Notes under the pieces: model-generated
Database searches by the model: none
The model's input: only the letters and a program-made list of their open reading frames with translations
What the model was told of the DNA's origin: nothing
Assembly: GCA_963682055.1 (NCBI GenBank)
Contig: OY821750.1
Coordinates: 27,226,402 to 27,290,401 of the forward strand
Source of the DNA: Primula veris
Taxonomy: Eukaryota > Streptophyta > Magnoliopsida > Ericales > Primulaceae
Length of the DNA stretch: 64,000 nt
Direction: 5' to 3'
Program-made: the position numbers and the translations under genes
In this document: piece by piece, positions 56,005-64,000 of the stretch
Position numbering within the stretch: the first letter of the stretch is position 1
Layout: the number at the start of each line of letters is the position of its first letter

Positions 56005-59000
56005 GAGTTTATGAAGTGAGAGACCAAGTTAACTTATTTATTTAGATTGAGAAATATTTATGTAGGGCTGGTTATGTCTGAATTGTAAAAAAACTAAATT
56101 TTCAGGATTCGCCTATTTCCGTCTTGTTATGCAGGGATTGTAAAACAATTAATTGCAGATTCTAGGGTTATGCAGCTGTAGTGCATGCACTATGATTGAG
56201 TTTTTCCTTCAAGTTCCAAGTATTCTTTACATCTATTTATCGAATGGTTGATGTTGCTCTCATAATTTACCAAATTAGAGCTCTCGGTTTACATCTATTT
56301 ATGGATTGGTTTGGGCTTCAAACTTGGATTCGAGGTTGTTGATGAGTGTTACGGTTGACGAATACTGTTGGTGGGTTGATTCGTTGATGATCGTGTTGAC
56401 CACCGTTGTGGCAGCTTTAGCTATTTATTCCTCCATCACAAAATGATGATGATGGTGGTAATTTCAGGATCAGGCACGACGACCCTTCCCATCGCCATTT
56501 CAAAAGCCGTACATAATTTAATTTGGAATAAAAATAAGAATATCCAAATAATATGAAACTTGTCTAGAGAACATGTTAAGAAAATTATAGGCTATATATC
56601 AGATGTTATGTGGAAATATTTGAGGAATACCCAAATTTGATAACCAAACGATGCTTATAGTTATAGCCTAGGCTATGGCATATGTTGAAATATTGAGGAA
56701 TTATTGAATGATATAAAATTATGGTCTTTATTATAGACAAAGTTATAAAGAAGCTGTCAACAGGAGTATATCGTTTTATAATATTGCATCTCTTATAATG
56801 ACGGTCTTTCAAGTCGAGCCAATTTAAATAGTTACTAACTCACAAAATTATTTTATTTTGTAATAAATGTGTATGGAGAACTTGGTCATGCTAATTGATC
56901 TACTTCCATTGGTATTCTTGGTGCAAATGAATGGCAAAAGCCTGATGAACACGGGCTATTTCGGCGAATTGGTTCTAGTTATTTCGTGGCTGCTTTCTTT
57001 ATTTAATAGGCTATGTGGTCATTTATATTATTTAGTTGGACTATTTAGTAAGTTACTATTTACAGTTATGGTCCTTTTATAACCTATAACTATAGGTAGA
57101 GAACTTAGTTCTCGTACAATGCATTATGTTGAATATAATATAAGCTGAGAGTTTTTCTTCCTATAAACCATATTTTTGTCTCTTCTTTGTCTTGATGATT
57201 TAATCACTTTTCTGCGCTATTTCTCGAGAATAATCCCGTATTCATCAAAGCCGTGAGTGTAGCCACTTGATGGTCATTTCCGGTAACTATGTCAGCCTCA
57301 ACACCGTCGGTTTCAAATCATAGCTATTCACCTCAACAATGGCATTTGTTTGTAGATCAAATATTGCACAAGAACGACCCGTAATATGAGAAACAAAAGT
57401 TCCACACAAAACAAGTCGCCCCTAACATTTTGCCAATGATTAAAAAGTTCTCGACGGTATAATTACTAAGAAACTGATATGCTTAAACGTGTCTTAGTTG
57501 TATCCAAATCAGTTCTAAAAGTGAGTTTTATTCAAACGAGTTTTGAATTTTATTTTATTTTTGAAATGTAAATTGGAAATAGTAGATATAGGTAGTAATA
57601 TCTTCAAATAAAACTAATATGGTAGAACTAAGGCTCTTCTCATCACTTAAATAAAACTATTGAGAGTGACTTTTTCTTTTTGCAACATTTCTAAAACAAG
57701 AAACTTTGATCGATCAAACAAGGTCAGAAGACATAAGCGGCCTCAAAATGGATACCTCCTGAATATTGTTGGCACTATTTTTATCATAGGTGGCGAAAAA
57801 TCAAGCTTATTGGTTAGAAGCTTTGAGCTCGAAAACAAATCTCCAAATGCAAGGCCTTTATATCATTTTAAATATGTTTAATTGCATGATGTCCTACAAA
57901 ATAATCTGTCTACATGCGGGTGTATTAAATAGATTACGGGATACGCAATCCGAATCGGTCCAAACCCGGATTCAATCCGGTCTTAAAGATTTCAATTAGA
58001 TAAATCTGGTATAGGCGGCGTGTATAAAATGCAAATTTCATTAGTAGTTCATACCCGGTTAAGGTCTCGTCGGTTTAACCGGTTTGGTCGTTATATTTTT
58101 TTCTTTTTACTACAATACAATGTTTCAGTAGTATTACACAAATTTATAAGAAAGTTATAAGAAATTGGCATATATAAATCTTCAACATTTTGTGCTTACA
58201 ATAGAATGTAGGCAAATTATGTTACATTGGAGAAGAGAATAAGAATTAGTAATAAAATCCCACATCATCTTGTAAACAATAGCCTCATCACATGGATATT
58301 ATAAAAACAAAAATTACACAGATGAAATGGTATGATCCTTCAGGTTTTAAAAGGATGTGATGAGTGGTCAATACTTGCATTTAAATATGCAAGATGGGTG
58401 CCTGCTCCTACTGTTACGACAATGGGCACCCCAATTTAAACCAATCTGATCCTTATATATATATATATATTTTATTTTAATTTAAGTACAATTATTTTTT
58501 CTTTATTATATAAGATTGATTGATGACTACTCTCAATGTAGGTAATTTTCCTCTTAATTATTTTTTAGAGATTAAAAGTCAGGAGATTTTGAACAGTAAG
58601 CTGGTAGTTAAGAACAACCTAGTGTAAGTAGCTTTTTTATGTTTAGTATATGAACTTTCATCTGTTAATTTGTGCTTTACTTGCTCTTGATACGACTTAC
58701 ACTTGCACACACAATCACCATATATTTTACAGATTTTAAACGATCCTTTATAATTAATTTTCTGTCAAACGCTCATGTTAACCATGAGCACAACGTTTAA
58801 GGTTCCAAAATTTTTATATTACGAATTTTCCTACAACTACTCTTAACTCAGATTTGGTAATCAATAAGGAAAATTTATTGCAACCAACTTCTAGTTCTAA
58901 ATCTACTTGTCTGAATTGATGGTCCTATATTTTCCGTCGGAACTGATAAGCCAACTTACGATTACGGGAGGGATTGCAGCGTCCGGCTATCTCCACCTAG

Positions 59001-59050
59001 TTCTAACGACGGATATAACAAAAGTATAATGTATATATTTGCTTATGAGA
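56005..59050. other. Intergenic, gene-poor
   Basis: No supportable gene. Open stretches at 56867-57082 and 57660-57999 match nothing I know. 58170-58430 is related to the repeat at 44395-44640. A TA microsatellite lies at about 58451-58471. Confidence 0.4.
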
Positions 59051-59062
59051 TTCATGACATAC

Positions 59063-59564
59063 CTTTCAGTGGAGTAAAACCTCTCCAACAAAGCTTGATA
59101 CTGATAAAAGCCCCAAAAGCCACAAGCAGCAAATGTCAAAAATAGAGACGTATCCCAAGCTCTTTACCTGGAGCAACTACGAAAGGCGTAATGCCATCAC
59201 CAACAATACAAGTCACAGGTAGCGATTTTGAACAGGTCCTGTCATTGAGTTTCTCAACTAGCTCGAGAAAGGGTTTCTTAAAGTGTTTCCTAACGGCTCC
59301 ACAAAGAGCGGGTACGTCCTGTGTAGCGTTAAGATCGGAAGGAGGGAGTTCATCTGGAATCGTTTCAAATTTAAAATCCGGAAATGATTCAAGTAATTCA
59401 GATCCTTTGGATTTTATCAACCGGTTTTGGTTAAACTCGGTGTTAACAAAGGTTATATAAAAGCCCCTACGGTGGAGGAGCTTTGCTAGTTTCATAATGC
59501 CTTTCATGTGGCTTTGTGCCGGAAATGGTATGCATACTGCGTGAGGCTTGTCGACAACAGGCAT
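59063..59564 (-). pseudogene. UDP-glycosyltransferase (UGT85-like) first exon, broken
   Basis: Family enzymes move sugar from UDP-sugar to small acceptors in the cytosol. The start at 59564 gives MPVVDKPHAVCIPFPAQSHMKG; the catalytic His is kept (PAQSH, with Ser where Gly is usual), followed by LAKLLHRRGFYITFVNTEFN and CIVGDGITPF, which holds the usual Asp. After ELGIR the frame is lost near 59145-59150; a shift recovers SLFLTFAACGFWGFYQYQ up to a GT donor at 59062-59061. No second exon with the PSPG box is seen to the left. It is therefore a truncated gene; a distant exon 2 cannot be excluded but nothing supports it. Confidence 0.8.
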
Positions 59565-59603
59565 AGTGTATGAGAAGGAAATGAGAATGTATGAGTTTAG
59601 CAA

Positions 59604-60774
59604 GTTCAGGTGTATAAATATCCAGAATTTGTTACTTTGTATCGTTGTCCTGGGCTATGCCATATATGCTAAACTTGTACTTTAATCTTATTAATTTAAT
59701 TTTACATTTGCAACACTATATAGTACGAGTGATCATTGTTCTGAAGATTCCACCAAAACTGTGAAGATCCCAACTTGTCTTATTCGAAGTCGATGAATTC
59801 AACTAATGTGTATGTGTTCCCTTCTGTTAGAAGAAACACCTTCAAGTTACATAATTACTATAAAAAAAGTCGGTTTACATAATTATGAGGATTAATGCAT
59901 AGTTATGCGCATTGCAATTAACTAAGAGGAAAATACTTTTTTGTTCAGCTTCTGACTATTTTGGTGGAGGAAAATAAGATGTACCAAAAACTCCAACTAA
60001 GCATCAAATTGGATCAAAATCACGTTCTTTGTTAAGACGTGTGAATAAAGATCAATTATTTTTTCCATGACATTGCTGCGAAATACCATTCAATATAGTT
60101 TCTTTAAAATTGCTTCGTTTGGGACCTAACACAGACAGGAACCACAAAGTGGCCTCATGGCCAACCAAGGTCGCCAATAGACCAATATAGGTGACAAAGA
60201 CAGAAATAATAGATTCAATCATGTCATTTAGTCACAATCAAGGAAATGTAAAACAAAAAGGAGTTGCAAACACCCAAGAATAAGCATATATTCGGCGATA
60301 ACATACAGCAGCCAACCACCATCTCCTGGATGAAACTTGTGACGACTTAGTAGGAACATCCAAAATGCTTACGATACCGACACCATAAAAGCAAATCATG
60401 CAATTAATAAGTTAGCTAAAACCAAGAGGCACATACACATACTTGAAAACACAGCCTCATCCATGGGCATTAAGGTAAAAACCAAGAGGCACATACACAT
60501 ACTCGAAAACACAATCTCTAGATTCTTGAGCAAATGCGTAAAAGCAAAACATTTTGTTTAAGGTTTCAAGAATTTAGCTCGACAATATCCAACTTTAATA
60601 CACGATTAGAAACATGTTCAGGGAAGCAATTGATCTACAAAATAAACATTTAACAGGATTTGACTAGTTCAGACATATCTTACATTACATAAGGAGCAAG
60701 TCTTACAACTACGGAGTTAAGCTAAAACCAAGATTGCACATACACAAAATATAGCAATCTGGTCAATATAGGAA
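59604..60774. other. Intergenic between the UGT relic and the Alfin-like gene
   Basis: AT-rich. On the minus strand TATTTATAC at about 59610-59620 may be the old UGT TATA box. A 30-base word (ACCAAGAGGCACATACACATACT) is duplicated at 60420 and 60480. The right end includes the 3' untranslated region of the Alfin-like gene. Confidence 0.45.
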
Positions 60775-61035
60775 TCAGGGTCGAGATCTCTTGGTGCTGC
60801 AAGATGGGCACTTGTACTGCTTGATGTGCTGTGCTCTTGCCGGAGTGATTTTCACACATTTTCCATGGAACCACTTCTCGCATAAATCACAGCATATCCA
60901 AAACTCATGTGCAGCATAGTTCTCCCCACATGCACCACATAAGGTATCTCCACGCTCCTCTCCCTCCTCTTCTTCATTTTCTTCTTCCTCCTCTAATCCT
61001 ACAAATCCCACAGGTTTGGGCTCAGCTTCTGTAAC
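60775..61035 (-). CDS. AL: Alfin-like, PHD finger exon
   Basis: Starts GTTACAGAAGCTGAG ([11 protein letters not shown]) and ends [12 protein letters not shown]. The acceptor is AACAGCAG, so the exon could also start three bases earlier (61038), adding one Gln. Confidence 0.93.
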   Translation of the reverse strand, partial: VTEAEPKPVGFVGLEEEEENEEEEGEERGDTLCGACGENYAAHEFWICCDLCEKWFHGKCVKITPARAQHIKQYKCPSCSTKRSRP

Positions 61036-63417
61036 CTGCTGTTTTCATAGTCGTCAAAATGGAGAAATAAAAATAAATTATTAAAAGTTCAATATAAGGA
61101 AAATTGGAGGTGAGCAAATATAAAATGTTATCTACCAAGGCTTCATCCAATGAAGCTTCAAATAAACAATTAAACATACTAAAATGCTTTCTAATAAAAA
61201 AAAATTAAACATAGTAAATAGCTTATTACACAGGAAGGGTTTCAGTCTTAAGAAATGAGAAAATAGTTCACATCAAGAAAAAGTAAACTTATCTTGGGTA
61301 ATGGTCATTTGCAACATCAAACTTATTTGAACACTGAATAACAGCTTAAACTAACCAAAAATCATACTACTCGACATCCTTTCACTAATTCAATCTTCAT
61401 TAAAGTCCATATATAGTATTTCTAGTGAAATATCAGAAGTTCTAATTCTCAAAAATTTCAACAGGGGGAATTTTGATGGAATTGACATAAACTCAACAAG
61501 AAATGCAAAAAAAGTGCATCCCTACACATGTCAACAAAAAGAAATTTCAAAGTAGTGGCAAATAGAAGTAAACAGTATGCAAGAGTCCATACTCAAGACA
61601 CCAAAACTCCCTTACATTCATCCACCAGTCAAAATAGTAATAAGCCCTAACATAACACTGACAGAATACTTAGTTCAGTGAATAAGATGACCAGATAAAA
61701 AAAATTTGCTCATACCACTTTTGTGTTTGACTTGGATTTGTTGGAGCTTTGATTCGTGAGTGATGATTTGCTCTTGGATTGTTTCTTTGTAGTCCCAGTG
61801 ACAAGCTCAAATATCGTTGGCAAATCATTAATCAAGTTGAAAAGTCGTTTCCTGCATTGTCAATAGTCATAACCCAGAAAGTTCTTGTGAGAAATAATAT
61901 CAAAACTTGAAAAAATCTGTAATTGACAGCCTTCATAACTTTCCAATCCTATTAAAATCAGAAGTCATATAATGCATCATAAACATTAGCAAAAGATGGA
62001 GTTGATAAAGCATCCAGGATATAACATATGGCATAGATAGTTGTTATAGGATCTCCTTCTGATACTGATGAAAGGACAATCAATTTTACTATGCATAAAC
62101 AAAAAAAGTCATAGCTTCGATTTCAGACGTGCAAAAAACAGCCAAAAACTGATGAATATATGCTATTAACATAAAAACAACAGTGTATCACTGGTTGTTA
62201 ACCAAAGACCATCTGTGAACGATAGATACTGGCAAAGCATTTTCCTTCCATTAAAATTTCTTACATGAAGTGATGAAGATGAAGACATGATACGCTAAAA
62301 CTATGCCCTAGGTAAATTACGAGTGTGAGCAACATACAGAAAACGGGGAAAAAATCAAGAACATGATAAAATGAATTAGGAAGCTGGAAAGAGAAATCGT
62401 AAAACGGTAGAAAATATGAAGCAAAGGCACCTTAAAGGATTCGAATGGATACTAAGGGAGAATAAATAGCCCAGTAGATACAGGTACAACACTTATAAGA
62501 AGCCATTAACTAGACTATGTACAACCGTAAACCATAAGTGTGAGCAACCTACAGTAAACCCAGAAAACATTGAATACTAGCTAACTGAGGTTTGTTTAGA
62601 ACTTAGAGACGATAAATTGCAAATAAGGTAGAAAGCATGCAACAAAGATGCCCCTCAAATTTTCAAAAGAATATAGCCGGTTGAATACTTGATATGAACG
62701 TTGAAGCAACATAATATAGCTGGTTTAATGCAACATCAAACAACTACATAGTTTCCAGAAGCGGAAAAAAACTACTAATGCTCATTCTGTAAAACGTACT
62801 TCCATGAAGCTTTATGATTCACTAAATTATGTATAGCCACAAGCGTGAGCAAATTCAAAATGCAAAAGACATCCAAATATGATATGCTTTACGTGTGTTA
62901 AACTTGTAGAATAGAAATTCCAAAAATATATATGAAGCAAAGACACCCCTCAAAAATTGAAATCTGAACTAAGACCTTGATTGGTGGCAGCTTTTAATTC
63001 AGCTTTTTGCTTAAAAATTGGGATTGGTTTGCTTGACCAGCTAAAAAGTTTGCTTTTCAAGATTTTTTAAACTGAAAAGGCAAGAAACTTTAAACTGGAT
63101 GAATCGAGATTTTATTCTGAAACTGAAAAACTTCTAGCTTATTTGCTTAAAAGCTGCAACAAACAAGCCTTAAGGGAGAACTAACAACCTCTCATTCTTG
63201 TCAAAGCCGAATCTGGCACCGAAGTAGAAGGCAACAGACAGTAACCAAGCATCACTGTGAACAGCAACTAAAGCCAACCAGTCCTTGTCTTGCATTCCAT
63301 CTCTAGCAAAGTTAATTCCCAATGCAGGTTCCGGAAGCTCCGGAGGCACTTCTTCAGCAGGCAAAGTCACTTTCCACTGATCACCCGGGTAGCCATACAA
63401 GCACAGATTTTCTTTAT
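60775..63417 (-). CDS. AL: Alfin1-like PHD finger protein, last three exons
   Basis: A nuclear histone reader that binds methylated H3K4 in the known family. Exons on the minus strand: 63417-63189, 61851-61716 and 61035-60775 (stop TGA). Splice phases agree. The first encodes the Alfin domain ([49 protein letters not shown]). The second encodes [19 protein letters not shown] then a Ser/Lys-rich linker. The third encodes an acidic run and the PHD finger, with Cys/His ligands in [24 protein letters not shown] and YKCPSC. It ends KRSRP, like family members. The N-terminal part of the Alfin domain (VEEVFRDFKGRRAG-type) is not in 63418-64000, so the 5' exons lie outside the window. No disabling change is seen. 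Confidence 0.95.
61036..61715. other. Alfin-like intron
   Basis: AT-rich GT-AG intron with no nested gene recognised. Confidence 0.7.
61716..61851 (-). CDS. AL: Alfin-like, linker exon
   Basis: 136 bp. The first base completes Arg, then 45 codons KRLFNLIN to NKSKSNTKV. Donor GTG|GTATGAG. Confidence 0.93.
61852..63188. other. Alfin-like intron with a MITE
   Basis: A 1.3-kb GT-AG intron. Words such as GTGAGCAACNTACAG...AACC recur near 62320, 62540 and 62840. The Tourist-like element lies next to the donor. Confidence 0.7.
62973..63170. mobile_element. Tourist/PIF-Harbinger-like MITE
   Basis: The ends GACCTTGATTGGTGGCAGCTTTT and AAAAGCTGCAACAAACAAGCCT pair as inverted repeats, flanked by TAA (62970-62972 and 63171-63173), the target type of this superfamily. 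It sits 18 bases inside the intron from the donor of the Alfin-domain exon. Confidence 0.7.
63189..63417 (-). CDS. AL: Alfin-like, Alfin-domain exon
   Basis: The acceptor TTTTTTGCAG precedes ATAAAGAAAATC; the first base of the Asp codon comes from the exon upstream. It ends GAATGAGAG|GTTGTT, splitting an Arg codon. Confidence 0.93.
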
Positions 63418-64000
63418 CTGCAAAAAAAGAAAAATAAATCAATACATAATACATATATATAATATCATAACAGAAACAATTTTGTCGCATACAATTCGCA
63501 TGGTAATGAAAAAAGCAAAAATGATAAAAAGACAGAGGAAAGAAGACAAAATCCGAGAAGCAAAAAAGAATGTATAACCGTGCTTCCTAGCATCCGTGTC
63601 CTATATTCTGAAAGTTAAAATTTTAACATACCAACAATTTACATTTAGAAGTTAATTCAAGAGCTTACAATTAAATCTTTGACGTCCAACAGACATTAAA
63701 TTAACTCAGATCCGTAAAACCTGACATGAGATACTCCCCCCTGTCCCAATTGGTGGGATGTTATTGGAAATAGAAACTTTAAAGGGGACAAAATTAGTAT
63801 GTTTTCCTACAGTGAAAATTCACTATTCGTCCTTGATATTATCGTGAGTTAAAGAGTTCATATTTTAGAAACATATAATAAAATTGTCTGACATTATTGG
63901 AAAGAGCTTCAACAGAATTGGACATGTAAATTCCCAAAACAAAATGGGACTGAGAAAATAGCTAGTTCAATAAAAAGAAAATCACAGAATAGTCGAACTC
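63418..64000. other. Alfin-like intron, right edge of window
   Basis: Intron DNA upstream of the Alfin-domain exon. ACTCCCCCCTGTCCCAATTGGTGGG near 63733 looks like the end of another Stowaway-type MITE, but the partner end is not clear. Confidence 0.45.

Noticed and set aside
56867..57082. 71-codon hydrophobic open frame
   Set aside because: Low-complexity, single stretch with no family similarity or gene context.

Overview
This window is nuclear DNA of a flowering plant, most likely a eudicot. The evidence is spliced genes of plant-specific families (plastid threonine synthase, an Alfin1-like PHD protein, a REM-type B3 gene, a UGT85-like glycosyltransferase, a DUF761-type protein), a Cassandra TRIM with 5S-like LTRs, Ty1/copia elements, a LINE relic, a tRNA-like SINE and many MITEs, all in AT-rich DNA. 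I cannot name the species.

Layout. 0.5-5.7 kb: a minus-strand, decayed Copia element (A) with a young Cassandra TRIM (4531-5220, TSD ATCAG) nested in it. 7.2-8.9 kb: an intact single-exon gene for a proline-rich membrane protein with repeated FNN-FKTG-KSKR modules and a DUF761-like C-terminus. 9-19.5 kb: no convincing gene; a SINE, three CACTA-like MITEs, an hAT MITE with a perfect 8-bp TSD, and diverged inverted-repeat DNA. 19.56-27.16 kb: a full-length but broken plus-strand Copia element (B, TSD CATTT) of the same family as A. 28.5-29.1 kb: an hAT-like element.

29.4-40.3 kb: a three-exon threonine synthase gene with complete, in-frame splice joins (516 codons). Its 8-kb first intron is full of transposons and contains a second copy of the end of exon 1 with its splice donor, plus a 360-bp direct duplication. 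A decayed copy of the gene's last 38 or so codons lies 0.6 kb downstream. Together these suggest an old local duplication of the locus.

41.5-44.7 kb: a TIR element, a 5'-truncated LINE with a 15-bp TSD, and a hairpin repeat. 44.77-51.26 kb: a third Copia element (C, TSD GAAAC). Its 5' LTR is split by a 1.19-kb solo LTR (TSD CTATT), and its leader holds a second PPT-LTR-PBS-like module. 52.4-56.0 kb: a two-B3-domain REM-type pseudogene with frameshifts, a 309-bp tandem exon-intron duplication and an hAT MITE inside an exon. 59.06-59.56 kb: a minus-strand UGT85-like first exon, frameshifted and without a second exon. 60.78-63.42 kb: the last three exons of an Alfin1-like gene on the minus strand, whose first exons lie beyond the window.

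The genes do not form a pathway; they are separate loci in a transposon-rich region. The least ordinary signals are (1) a 17-codon upstream ORF next to a hairpin, kept intact in the leaders of both Copia A and B although their gag-pol is wrecked; (2) the alternative or relic exon 1 of threonine synthase; and (3) the composite leader of Copia C. I found no CRISPR, operon or novel defence-like system.
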